In this document: positions 1-8,327 of the stretch, piece by piece
Position numbering within the stretch: position 1 is the first letter of the stretch
Layout of the letters: the number at the start of each line of letters is the position of its first letter
Source of the DNA: Akkermansiaceae bacterium UBA2367
Lineage (GTDB): Bacteria; Verrucomicrobiota; Verrucomicrobiia; Verrucomicrobiales; DEV007
Direction: 5' to 3'
Assembly (NCBI GenBank): GCA_002344525.1
Contig: DDTJ01000028.1
Location: 1 to 32,744 of the forward strand
DNA: 32,744 bases
Position numbers and translations under genes: made by a program
Notes under the pieces: model-generated
What the model was told of the DNA's origin: nothing
What the model saw: the letters and a program-made list of their open reading frames with translations, nothing else
Databases searched by the model: none

Positions 1-349
1 AGATGGTCTGGGTCGGACGCTTACCCTTGTACAACCTTCTGGACCTGGTTGTTTTTCCAGCCGCAGCGGGCAACTCATCGGTGGCGTCTGCCGCTTCGGG
101 TTCGGGGGAAATCTCGTCGAGGATTGTTTTGACTTCCAAGGCGGCCTCCAAGTTCCCCTGCTTCGTGTATTCATCGAGCAGCTTCTTCAGTTCGCCCAGA
201 TAGGTCTGCTTCAAGGGTTCCGTGGCGTTCTCAACGGCGGCGGCGTATTTCGCGTTCAGTTCCTCGAGCTTGGGCGGCACTTCCGCCTTTGCGGTTCCCA
301 ATGAGGCGGCAAGGGTCGAAATGGCGATCAGGACGGACAGTGTCTTCAT
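1..349 (-). CDS. Secreted coiled-coil protein, truncated by window edge
   Basis: The gene reads leftward and leaves the window without a stop, so only about 116 N-terminal residues are seen. They begin with a clear Sec signal peptide (MKTLSVLIAISTLAASLG, cleavage likely after TAKA). A charged helical stretch follows, with LEELNAKYAAAVENATEPL then LDEYTKQGNLEAALEVKTIL. This pattern of alternating leucine/alanine and charge recurs in secreted proteins of Planctomycetes and Verrucomicrobia, where it usually precedes another domain. An Ala/Glu-rich linker and a basic stretch (RSRRLYKGKR) follow before the edge. An in-frame ATG three codons upstream (position 358) is an alternative start; neither has a Shine-Dalgarno. 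Function is unknown, and whatever domain lies C-terminal is outside the window. Confidence 0.75.
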   Translation of the reverse strand, partial: MKTLSVLIAISTLAASLGTAKAEVPPKLEELNAKYAAAVENATEPLKQTYLGELKKLLDEYTKQGNLEAALEVKTILDEISPEPEAADATDELPAAAGKTTRSRRLYKGKRPTQTI

Positions 350-414
350 GGCGGACATTCGAATTGAGGAAGGGTTGGTACAACGGTTTTCAGGAAAACC
401 ATCTCCCTCGGGAA

Positions 415-570
415 TCACCCCCAAAACGACAGGTGGCAGGGGGTGCTGAAAAACTGCACAAAGTCAGCCGCTGTGGTCTTTAGCCACAGCGGAGCCGTGG
501 CCTGGACATGCACCACCGCCACCCCCGACCATTGGTCGAGTTGGCGGCGTTGCTTATCGGTGAACGCCAT
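415..570 (-). other. Short open frame of 51 codons, doubtful gene or remnant
   Basis: An ATG at 570 opens a 51-codon frame beginning MAFTDKQRRQLDQW and ending FFSTPCHLSFWG. The N-terminal dozen residues look protein-like (charged, helical). The second half runs straight through the hairpin at 468-492 and reads like translated repeat DNA. I recognise no family. It could be the 5' stub of a gene interrupted by a repeat, a dispersed repeat unit, or chance. Confidence 0.2.
468..492. repeat. Perfect 9-bp hairpin
   Basis: The arms CCGCTGTGG (468-476) and CCACAGCGG (484-492) are exactly complementary, with a 7-base loop. There is no T-tract on either side, so a simple intrinsic terminator is not indicated. 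It lies within the non-coding stretch upstream of the macroglobulin gene and may be part of a dispersed intergenic repeat. Confidence 0.6.
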
Positions 571-879
571 TTACCGCTTTATGCAGGGGCTTTTCAGGAC
601 CCCGGTGCCAGTTCTCCTAGCACTGCTGGCAAGCTAGAGGGAGCGGGCGGGTTTGGCAAGCTTCATATGGCGGACGGCTCCGCCTCCTTCCACCCCTCCC
701 GTCGTTTTCGATCTTCCATCCTGTGGATTTTCGAGATTCCCAGCAATCCGATCCTAAGCCCCGCCACCCGCCGGACGTTATCCGAAAAGGAACGTGAAAG
801 ATCTTTGCATGAACCGGACGTATCGTTCGTCCGTCTTCCTTGCGTCTTCGCGTTCGACCGCCTTTCCCGACCCATATCC

Positions 880-3800
880 ATGAACCCTCCTCGTCTGCTC
901 CCGTCCCTCCGCGGACTCCTCCTCGCGATCCTCCCGTGCTTCCTGACCGCGCTCGTCGCCCAGGACGCCGCTCCCTCCGGCAAGTCCGCTCTGACCTTCG
1001 AGCGCCATCCCTACAACTTCAGCTCGTCGAATCCGCTGAAGCCCGACTCCCCCGTGCTGCTGCGCTTCAGCGCCCCCGTCGCTCCCGACGCGGTCGAGGG
1101 CGGGGTGCGTCTCTACGACCAGCCGAACGAGCGCTTCGCTGCGGTCTCCGCCTCGCGCCCGACTCTGGACGAGATCGGTGCTTTCCTCGACAATCCGCCG
1201 GCCGACCTGCCGTTGGAGCAGTTCGTCCTCATCCGCCCCGCCTCGCCCCTGCCGATCGGAGGCACTTGGTTCCTCAACGCCACCGCCGGGCTCGCCTCCT
1301 CCGACGGCGTCCACGCGGTCGTCGAAAGCACCCTCGACTACCTTGGTGACCTCGATCCCTTCGAGATCCACGAGATCATCGCGGCGGGCGAATACGACGA
1401 AGCCCGCGAAATCGCCATCCGCCACAACAAAGGGGCCTTGGCTCCCGGGTTCGAGGGCGAGCGCCTCGCCGAATACCTCTCCGTGAAGCCCGCGCCCGCC
1501 GGGCTCAAGATCGAGTCCCGCTCCGGCGGCCTCTATCTCACGGGCGAGTTCGACTACGGTGTCGATTACGAGATCACCGTCCGCGACGGCCTCGTCGCCA
1601 ACGACACGACCCAGCTTGAGCAGGTCATGACGAAAAAAGTCTCGTTCACGCCGAGTCCCGGCTTCATCACCTACCCCACCTTCGCCACGACGCAGAACGC
1701 CACGGGCCACCGCAAGTTCGACGTGAAGACCGGCAACCTCACCGGGGTGCGCACGCGGGTGAAGAAGATGGAGGGCAAGGACCTCATCCTCGCCCTGCGC
1801 GACTACCAGGACAAATACGAGGGCTGGGGCGAGGAGCAGTCCATCACCTTCGAGTCCGTGCCGGGGCGCACGGTCCATGACCAGTTCCGCGACTCCACGG
1901 CGGGCATCGACAAGAGCGAAACCTTCTCCCTCGACTGGAACGAACTGACCGAAGGAGCGGCCACCGGGGCCTTCTACCTCTGCAGCGAGGGCAAGTCCTC
2001 GACGCGCGAGAAGCTCGCCGTCGGGGCGCAGTCGCTCGTCCAACTCACCGACATCGGCCTCGCCTGGAAGCAGGGCGAGGACGGCACCACCCTCTACGCC
2101 TTCTCCCTGAAATCCGGCGCGCCCCTCGCCGGGCTCGGCCTCGCCCTCCGCGACGAGAACGCCGCCGCCCTCGCCGAGACCAAGACCGACGCCGCCGGGG
2201 TCGCCCGCATCGGACGGGACCTCTACAGCGACAACGAGACGCGCCTCTTCCTCGACGCGACTCTCGGGGGCGACCGCCACGTCATCCAGTTCCACGAGGA
2301 CCTCGAAAACATGGGCTTGTGGAGCTTCGGCATCGACCAGCGCTGGGAGGACGTCCTCCCCGGCGAGCGCCGCACCCTCGTCTTCACCGACCGCGACGTC
2401 TACCGCCCCGGCGACGAGGTGAAGGTCAAGGCCATCTCTCGCTTCATCGACGCCGACAGACTGACCGGTCCCGGCGAGGGCGGGGCGCGCCTCCGCGTCT
2501 TCGACGCCCGCCACCGCCAGATCTTCGAGCGCGAAATCGCCTTCGGCAAAATCGGCAGTTTCGACGACGCCTTCACCCTCCCCGCCGAGGGGATGGGCTG
2601 GCACTCCATCGAGATCGATTTCAACCCCGCCCCCGCCGAAGGCGAGGAGGCGGACCCCGACTGGCGCCTCATCGCCAGACATGCCTTCCAGGTCGAGGAC
2701 TACCGCGTCAACACCTTCGAGGTCACCGTCGCCGCCGGGGAGGAATACACCCAGGGGGCCGAGCTCAGCATCCCGGTCAGCGCCCGCTACTTCATGGGCA
2801 AGCCGCTCTCCAAGGCCGAGCTGAACTGGTATGTCTATGCGGAGAGCGACTTCCCACGCCCTCGCGGCTTCGACGAGTTCGAGTTCGGCAACCTCACCTC
2901 GGATGAGGAGACCTTCAGCACCGAGGGCACCGCCGCGCTCAGCTCCAAAGGCGAGGTGACCGTGGCCTTCTCCCTGCCCGATCAGGGCACCCATCCCGGC
3001 CCCCGCCGCGTCCGCCTCACCGCCTCCGTCACCGACGCCAACCAGCAGACCCTCTCCGGCTCGAAGCGGTTCACCGTCCACAGTTCCGACTTCTACCTCG
3101 GCCTCGGCCGTCCCGACGGCGTCCATCGCGCCGGGGACAAGGCCACCTTCGCCCTCGCCGCCGTGACGACCCGGGGCGAGGCCCACACCGCCTCGGTCGA
3201 GACCTCCGTCCTCGTCGAGAAGGAGGAATGGACCACGGTGAAAGTGCTCGGGGCCAACGGCAGGATGACCCACCGCAACGACCTCCGCCTCCGCACCGTT
3301 TCCGACGAGCGCATTGCGCTGAAGACCGAGGTCGATCCCGCCACCGGGCTCGTCCGCGCCGCGCCGCACGTCCTCGCCTTCGCCGAGGCCGGGGACTACC
3401 GCATCACCCTCACCGCCCGCGACGAGAAGGGCCGCGAGGTCTTGACGAAGGTCGGCTTCACCATCATCGGCGCGGAGGAGCCCTCCTGGTCCTGGCATGA
3501 CGTCATCCGCATCGACCTCATCCCCGACAAGGAGAGCTACCGGGCCGGCGACACCGCGAAGCTCCTCGCCCGCAGCCCCGTCTTCGGCAACGCCCTCTTC
3601 ACCGTCGAGCGCGGCGGGGTGCGCGAGACGCGCTCGCTCGTGATCGACCAATACGAAACCGTCATCGAGGTGCCTGTCGGCCAGGACGCCGCGCCGAACC
3701 TCTTTGCCTCGCTCCTCATCATCCGCGGCTCCGACGACAGCCCGCACGTCCACCGCGCCGCGGACCACCGCCTCGGCTACACCCAGATCAAGGTGGAGGA

Positions 3801-6300
3801 CCCCGCCGCGCGGCTCGCCGCCGAGGTCTCCGCCGGGGAGGCCGAATCCTACCAGCCCGGCGAGGAGATCGAATTCACCGCCACCGTCCGCGACCACGAG
3901 GGCAAGCCCGTCGCCGGGGCCGAAGTGACCTTCTACGCCGTGGACGAAGGCGTCCTCTCCCTCACCGGATACCAACCGCCCAATCCCGTCGAGACCTTCC
4001 ACGCGCCCTTCCCCCTCGCCGTGTGGACCGGGCAGAGCCTCGGCGCCCTCCTCCCCGAGAACCCGCACGAGCAGGAGTTCGAGAACAAAGGCTACGTCAT
4101 CGGCGGCGGGAACGGCGGCTTCGGGGTCGATCCCGACCGCATCCGCAAGGACTTCAAAGCCCTCGCCTTCTGGGAGGCCGCGCTCGTCACCGATGCGGAC
4201 GGCGTCGTCCGTGCCAAGGCGATCGCCCCCGACAACCTGACCACCTTCCGCGTCATGGCCGTCGTCGCCGAGGGCGACCGTTTCGGTAGCGGCTCGGCCC
4301 CGGTCGTGATCAACAAGCCCCTCATCATCGAACCCGCCCTGCCCGGCTTCACCAATCTCACCGACCAGATCGACGTCGCCGCCGTGCTGCACAACAACAC
4401 CGCCTCCGCCCAGGAGGTCGAGGTCACCGTGACGCTCGACGAGCACGCCGTCTTCCTCGGCCGCATCGGCGAGACGATCAACACCAGCTTGGCCCCCGCC
4501 CCCGGCGCGGGCGAGAAGGTCGTGAAACTGAACCTCCCCGCCGGGGCCACCGAGACCGTCTCCTTCCCCATCGGCCTCGTCGCCACCGGAGAGGCGAAAT
4601 GGAACTGGAAGGTCCGCTCCCTCACCGACGAGAAACTGCGCGACGCGACCGAGTCGACGACCGCCGTCGGCTACCCGCTCCCGCTCCTGCGCGAGACGCA
4701 CACCTTCGCCCTGCGCGACGGGGCCGACCTCGCCGACGCCCTCGCCAAGGTCGATCCGCGCCTCCTCGACGGCGACGGCAGCCTGAAGGTGACGCTGTCC
4801 AACTCGCGCCTCATCGAGGCCGCCGACGGATTGGAGTATCTGCTGAAGTATCCCTACGGCTGCGTCGAGCAGACCACCTCCTCCCTCATCCCCTGGCTCA
4901 GCACCCAGCAGCTTCGCAAGGTCCTGCCCGATCTGGCGAAATCCGAGGCCGAGGTCGCCGCCATCGTCGGCAGGGGCATCACCCGCATTTTCTCCATGCA
5001 GACCGGGGACGGCGGCCTCGCCTACTGGCCCGGCGGGAGCGAGTCCCTCCTCTGGGGCAGCGCCTACGCAGGAGTCGCCGTGGCCCTCGCTCAGCAGCAG
5101 GGCATCGAGGTGCCGCAGGAGCAGGCCCAAGCTCTCTGGGACTACCTCTCCCTCCAGCTTCGCGGCACCGCCGAGTTGAACGATCCCTACGCGCTCTCGC
5201 AGCGCAGTCTCGCCGCCTACGCCCTCGCCCTCGCCGGGGCCGCCGAGCCCGCCTACCACGAAACGCTCTTCGAGAAGCGCCAGACCCTCTCCGCCGAGGG
5301 ACGCGCCCTCCTCGCCCTCGCCCTCATCGAGAGCGGCGGCGGCCAGCCCCAACGCATCGAGACCCTGCTCAAGCCCGACGCGAAGGTGCCTGTGGCCGAG
5401 GTTTCCTGGTATCGCCAACCCTACCTCGCCGCGACCCGCCTCCTCGCCCAGGTGCGGCACAACCCCTCCAGCCCGGCCGCGGACCAGCTCGTCGACGATC
5501 TCATGAAACTGCGCGAGGCCCGCAACGGCTGGGGCAGCACCTACTCGAACGCTTGGCCTCTCATCGCCCTCGCCGCCTACGGCGAAGCCTCCGCCCGCAG
5601 CCTCGCCGCGAACGAGATCGAGCTCGCCTTCGCCGGCGGGACGAAGACCGTCTCCCTGCCCGCCGAGCCCGGCAGCGGCGAGGTCGCCTTCGACTTCACC
5701 GGCAAAGGCGAAGACCGCAAGCTCTCCATCCAGACCGGAGGCAAAGGCCCTGTCTTCGCGAACGTCTCCCTCGCGACCCGGCCCGCCCTCGCCCCCCTCG
5801 ACGCGGAGAACCGTGGCTTCGCCATCCAGCGCCGCTACGAGAAGGTCGAGCTCGACGGCAGCATCGCCCCCGCCGAGAACCTCAAGGTCGGCGACCTCGT
5901 CCTCGTGACCCTCGACCTCAACCTCCCCAACGAGCGCGAGGCCTACCTCGCCATCGACGACGCCCTGCCCGCGATTTTCGAGGCGGTCAATCCCGAGTTC
6001 AAGACCAGCGAGACCCAGAGAGTCAACGCGGCCCGGGCCGCCCGCACCCTCTGGACGAGCCATCGCGAACTGCGCAAGGACCGCGTCCTCTTCTTCGCCG
6101 ATTACGTCTACGGAGCCGGGGACTACAGCCTGCAATACCTCGCCCGCGTCGTCGCCCCCGGCGAAGTCACCGCCCCGCCCGCGAAGATCGAGGCGATGTA
6201 CGAGCCGCAGCGCTTCGGCCTCAGCGGCAGCGGACGGATCACCGCGGCACCGCGTCCGCTCGATACGGGCGAAGTCGCCGTGGCGGCCGCGCCGCAGTAA
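880..6300 (+). CDS. Alpha-2-macroglobulin family protein with thioester
   Basis: This is a 1806-residue secreted bacterial alpha-2-macroglobulin, a giant bait-and-trap protease inhibitor thought to protect the periplasm or envelope. The ATG at 880 is chosen because it gives a signal peptide (basic start, then LLLAILPCFLTALVAQ); the frame is open further upstream, but that part is not protein-like. There is no lipobox, so it is probably soluble rather than lipid-anchored. Landmarks: DVYRPGDEVKVKA near residue 508 (MG2-type domain), VTFYAVDEGVLSL near 1018 (bait-region domain), FWEAALVTDADG near 1098 (core A2M domain), and the thioester motif GCVEQ with Cys1328, intact. An alpha-helical toroid-like (TED) region and C-terminal MG domain follow. 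Many bacterial homologues sit beside pbpC (penicillin-binding protein 1C); no such gene is here. The next gene starts 91 bases downstream. Family assignment is firm; the protease target is unknown. Confidence 0.93.
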   Translation: MNPPRLLPSLRGLLLAILPCFLTALVAQDAAPSGKSALTFERHPYNFSSSNPLKPDSPVLLRFSAPVAPDAVEGGVRLYDQPNERFAAVSASRPTLDEIGAFLDNPPADLPLEQFVLIRPASPLPIGGTWFLNATAGLASSDGVHAVVESTLDYLGDLDPFEIHEIIAAGEYDEAREIAIRHNKGALAPGFEGERLAEYLSVKPAPAGLKIESRSGGLYLTGEFDYGVDYEITVRDGLVANDTTQLEQVMTKKVSFTPSPGFITYPTFATTQNATGHRKFDVKTGNLTGVRTRVKKMEGKDLILALRDYQDKYEGWGEEQSITFESVPGRTVHDQFRDSTAGIDKSETFSLDWNELTEGAATGAFYLCSEGKSSTREKLAVGAQSLVQLTDIGLAWKQGEDGTTLYAFSLKSGAPLAGLGLALRDENAAALAETKTDAAGVARIGRDLYSDNETRLFLDATLGGDRHVIQFHEDLENMGLWSFGIDQRWEDVLPGERRTLVFTDRDVYRPGDEVKVKAISRFIDADRLTGPGEGGARLRVFDARHRQIFEREIAFGKIGSFDDAFTLPAEGMGWHSIEIDFNPAPAEGEEADPDWRLIARHAFQVEDYRVNTFEVTVAAGEEYTQGAELSIPVSARYFMGKPLSKAELNWYVYAESDFPRPRGFDEFEFGNLTSDEETFSTEGTAALSSKGEVTVAFSLPDQGTHPGPRRVRLTASVTDANQQTLSGSKRFTVHSSDFYLGLGRPDGVHRAGDKATFALAAVTTRGEAHTASVETSVLVEKEEWTTVKVLGANGRMTHRNDLRLRTVSDERIALKTEVDPATGLVRAAPHVLAFAEAGDYRITLTARDEKGREVLTKVGFTIIGAEEPSWSWHDVIRIDLIPDKESYRAGDTAKLLARSPVFGNALFTVERGGVRETRSLVIDQYETVIEVPVGQDAAPNLFASLLIIRGSDDSPHVHRAADHRLGYTQIKVEDPAARLAAEVSAGEAESYQPGEEIEFTATVRDHEGKPVAGAEVTFYAVDEGVLSLTGYQPPNPVETFHAPFPLAVWTGQSLGALLPENPHEQEFENKGYVIGGGNGGFGVDPDRIRKDFKALAFWEAALVTDADGVVRAKAIAPDNLTTFRVMAVVAEGDRFGSGSAPVVINKPLIIEPALPGFTNLTDQIDVAAVLHNNTASAQEVEVTVTLDEHAVFLGRIGETINTSLAPAPGAGEKVVKLNLPAGATETVSFPIGLVATGEAKWNWKVRSLTDEKLRDATESTTAVGYPLPLLRETHTFALRDGADLADALAKVDPRLLDGDGSLKVTLSNSRLIEAADGLEYLLKYPYGCVEQTTSSLIPWLSTQQLRKVLPDLAKSEAEVAAIVGRGITRIFSMQTGDGGLAYWPGGSESLLWGSAYAGVAVALAQQQGIEVPQEQAQALWDYLSLQLRGTAELNDPYALSQRSLAAYALALAGAAEPAYHETLFEKRQTLSAEGRALLALALIESGGGQPQRIETLLKPDAKVPVAEVSWYRQPYLAATRLLAQVRHNPSSPAADQLVDDLMKLREARNGWGSTYSNAWPLIALAAYGEASARSLAANEIELAFAGGTKTVSLPAEPGSGEVAFDFTGKGEDRKLSIQTGGKGPVFANVSLATRPALAPLDAENRGFAIQRRYEKVELDGSIAPAENLKVGDLVLVTLDLNLPNEREAYLAIDDALPAIFEAVNPEFKTSETQRVNAARAARTLWTSHRELRKDRVLFFADYVYGAGDYSLQYLARVVAPGEVTAPPAKIEAMYEPQRFGLSGSGRITAAPRPLDTGEVAVAAAPQ

Positions 6301-6321
6301 GAGGCGGGAAAGGGAGGGATC

Positions 6322-6369
6322 GGATTCCGGAAGGTCGCGGCCCTTGGTTGCGTCCATTGACCGGAATCC
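6322..6369. repeat. Inverted repeat in the A2M-PQQ gap
   Basis: GGATTCCGG (6322-6330) and CCGGAATCC (6361-6369) are perfectly complementary across 30 bases. It lies just after the macroglobulin stop and ends 22 bases before the next start. It could be a weak terminator or a regulatory site for the propeller gene; no T-tract follows. Confidence 0.35.
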
Positions 6370-6391
6370 CCTCCTTCGCCAACTTGCCACG

Positions 6392-7666
6392 ATGAGATTC
6401 CCCCTCCACCTCGGCGGCGTCGCGATCTTGGCCCTCGCCTCCGCCCGACCGGAGGCGCAGGCGGAATGGCCCGAGTTCCGAGGCCCGACCCGCGACGGCC
6501 TCGTCGACGCCGACCTGCCACTGAAATGGAGCGAGGGCGAGAGGGTGAAGTGGAAGACGGAGATCCACGGGCTCGGCTGGTCCACCCCCCTCGTCTCGGA
6601 AGGCAAAATCTGGATCACCACCGCGACGGAGAAAGGGCACGAGATGTCCATCCTCTGCCTCGACGAGAACAGCGGCGAGATCCTCCTCGACCGCGTCGTC
6701 GTCACCGTCGACAACCCCGAGCCCCTCGCCAACAACCTCAACACCTACGCCTCGCCCAGCGGCGTGATCGAACCGGGGCGGGTCTGGCTGAGTTTCGGCA
6801 GCTACGGCACCTTCTGCCTCGACACGGCGACCTTCGAGATCCTGTGGCAGCGCCGCGACCTCACTTGCAGTCACTGGCGGGGCTCCGCCTCCTCCCTCGC
6901 GATGTGGGGGGACAAGCTCATCGTCACCCACGAAGGAGCCGACCAGCAATACAGCGCGGCCCTCGACAAGGGCACCGGAAAGACCCTGTGGCGGCGCGAC
7001 CGCTCCACCGACTACAAGGACGAAAAGGACGGCGTCCCCGCGAACAGCGGCGACTTCCGCAAGGCCTACAGCACGCCCATTTTCGTCCCCGTCGGCGACA
7101 CCGTGCAGATGATCCTCAACAGTTCCAAAGCCTGCTGGGCCTACGACGTCGAGACCGGGGAGGAAATCTGGCAGGTGCCCTACGAGACCCATTCGCCCTC
7201 CTCGCGCAGCGTCTACAGCGAGGAGACGGGTTTGGTCTACACCAACACCGGCCTCGGCAAAGCCGAGGTCTGGGCGATCCGTCTTGAGCCGGGGATGAAG
7301 GGCGACGTCGGGGGCAGCCATGTCGCTTGGAGCTTCTTCCAGCGCACCCCGAAACGCTCCTCGCCCGTGGTCGTGAACGGCCTCATCATCATGGCCAACG
7401 ACGGCGTCCTCAGTTGCGTCGATGCGAGGACCGGAGCAAGAAAATGGGCCGAGCGAGCCGGAGGCGAGTATTCCGCCTCCTTGCTCGCAACGAAGGATCG
7501 TGTCTACTGCTTCGACGAGGATGGCCTCTGCACCGTGGTGAGGGCCGCCCCCGATTTCGAGCGGCTCGCCGAAAACCGTTTCGACGCGGGTTTCATGGCC
7601 TCGCCAGCGGTCAGCGGGAAAGCGTTGATCCTGCGGACGAAGACGCATCTTTATCGGGTGGAGTGA
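6392..7666 (+). CDS. Secreted PQQ-like beta-propeller protein
   Basis: A 424-residue exported protein of the PQQ-like/WD40-like beta-propeller type (BamB/quinoprotein fold). The ATG at 6392 is chosen because it opens a signal peptide (MRFPLHLGGVAILALASA, then RPEAQA); a TTG 16 codons upstream would only add non-signal sequence. The mature start EWPEFRGPTRDG is the hallmark opening of this family in Planctomycetes and Verrucomicrobia. Propeller blades show as repeats such as ILCLDENSGEILLDR, ALDKGTGKTLWRRD, AYDVETGEEIWQV and SCVDARTGARKWAE. I see no separate catalytic dehydrogenase features, so an actual PQQ enzyme is unlikely and a binding or scaffold role is more plausible. It may be cotranscribed with the macroglobulin gene (91-base gap). 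Substrate or partner unknown. Confidence 0.88.
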   Translation: MRFPLHLGGVAILALASARPEAQAEWPEFRGPTRDGLVDADLPLKWSEGERVKWKTEIHGLGWSTPLVSEGKIWITTATEKGHEMSILCLDENSGEILLDRVVVTVDNPEPLANNLNTYASPSGVIEPGRVWLSFGSYGTFCLDTATFEILWQRRDLTCSHWRGSASSLAMWGDKLIVTHEGADQQYSAALDKGTGKTLWRRDRSTDYKDEKDGVPANSGDFRKAYSTPIFVPVGDTVQMILNSSKACWAYDVETGEEIWQVPYETHSPSSRSVYSEETGLVYTNTGLGKAEVWAIRLEPGMKGDVGGSHVAWSFFQRTPKRSSPVVVNGLIIMANDGVLSCVDARTGARKWAERAGGEYSASLLATKDRVYCFDEDGLCTVVRAAPDFERLAENRFDAGFMASPAVSGKALILRTKTHLYRVE

Positions 7667-7673
7667 ACTCATT

Positions 7674-7744
7674 CTTCCTCCTACTCGTCCTCCTACTCCC
7701 CGGATTCGAGTAGGAGTAGGAGGATGAGGACGAGTAGGAGGAAG
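7674..7744. repeat. Long TAC/GTA-rich inverted repeat
   Basis: The outer 19 bases of each arm (7674-7692 and 7726-7744) are perfectly complementary. The inner parts pair again (CCTACTC at 7692 with GAGTAGG at 7708) with a bulge, around the loop CCGGATT. The arms are built from repeating CTACTC/CTCCTACTC units. One arm recurs at the right edge (32697-32744), so this is a dispersed family. It sits between the propeller gene and the low-GC immunity-like gene and could act as a terminator hairpin for the former. Confidence 0.8.
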
Positions 7745-7806
7745 ACCAAACCCGGTTGACTCCCGCGTTCGACCCTGTTAGGTCCGCCTATAGGCTCCTG
7801 CGAAAC

Positions 7807-8319
7807 ATGATGTTCGGAAATCCCAGCGTCTACGCTATCGAGGCGTATCATGAGTATTCCACGCTTTCCGGTGTTTGGGGGAGGATGTGTCTCCATATCG
7901 GGTCTGCGGCCTTTGGCGACATCGCCGAGCCCTACTGCATGCTTGACCATGCCTTCGAGGAGCTTGCCCAGCTCACCGAGCATACGAACCACCTTTGGGA
8001 TGAGGAATTCGAGGAGCTTTCGGATTCCGATCTGTACGAACTTCTGGACACAAGGCTGTATCGCGATGACGGACGGAGTGTGGAGGAGATGCGATCCGAC
8101 TGGTGCCAGTATGGGCGTTTCCATTTCCTGACCAACTGGGGCGAGATGTTCGACTCGGCTCCAAAGAGCTTTATCGTCTGCCCTGGCTCCATGATTCGCG
8201 TGCTTTGGCGCGACGAAGCCGAAAGGCATCGGTCATCCGAGATTCCCCGCAGCGAGTTCGCTGTGGCCACCGGAGAGGCTTGTTCGTGGTATCGTCGACA
8301 AGCTTGCAACGTCTTCTAA
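7807..8319 (+). CDS. Imm42-like immunity protein, orphan
   Basis: A 170-residue soluble acidic protein. It opens MMFGNPSVYAIEAYHEY, then GRMCLHIGSAAFGDIAEP and a downstream LWDEEFEEL. That opening (Met, Gly-Asn/Asp-Pro, aromatic-Ala-Ile-Glu) and layout resemble the Imm42 immunity family of polymorphic toxin systems; this is from memory and not certain. ATG 7807 (or 7810) is chosen because the family motif starts there; the frame extends upstream to a TTG at 7756. Base composition is visibly less GC-rich than the neighbours, which fits recent transfer. No toxin, RHS or secretion gene is nearby. It lies directly after the inverted repeat at 7674-7744, and thiE begins 8 bases after its stop. It could protect against toxins of neighbouring cells or be a decayed remnant of a toxin locus. 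Confidence 0.6.
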   Translation: MMFGNPSVYAIEAYHEYSTLSGVWGRMCLHIGSAAFGDIAEPYCMLDHAFEELAQLTEHTNHLWDEEFEELSDSDLYELLDTRLYRDDGRSVEEMRSDWCQYGRFHFLTNWGEMFDSAPKSFIVCPGSMIRVLWRDEAERHRSSEIPRSEFAVATGEACSWYRRQACNVF

Positions 8320-8327
8320 GACCCCCC

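Larger units (their letters stand above)
350..879. other. 530-base non-coding stretch
   Basis: This lies between the leftward edge gene and the rightward alpha-2-macroglobulin gene, so it must hold divergent promoters, but I cannot place -35/-10 boxes convincingly. It contains a perfect 9-bp hairpin (468-492) and a short leftward open frame (415-570), both listed separately. The rightward frame of the macroglobulin gene stays open through it by chance. The part from about 640 to 879 shows nothing else I can name. Confidence 0.5.

Noticed and set aside
508..879. N-terminal extension of the macroglobulin frame
   Set aside because: The added 124 residues are not protein-like, run across the non-coding stretch, and would bury the signal peptide that starts at 880.
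778..6744. A 1988-codon open frame antisense to the macroglobulin gene
   Set aside because: Its translation is a low-complexity mix of Gly, Glu, Asp, Val, Leu and Arg with no domain, as expected when GC-rich codons with strong third-position bias are read backwards. The sense strand carries a complete, motif-rich protein.
7674..7744. Possible CRISPR array in the repetitive TAC-rich stretch
   Set aside because: There are no regularly spaced unique spacers and no cas genes; it is an inverted repeat.
8103..8327. Upstream extension of thiE
   Set aside because: It overlaps the Imm42-like gene in another frame and adds no family-like sequence; ATG 8328 gives the typical ThiE length.
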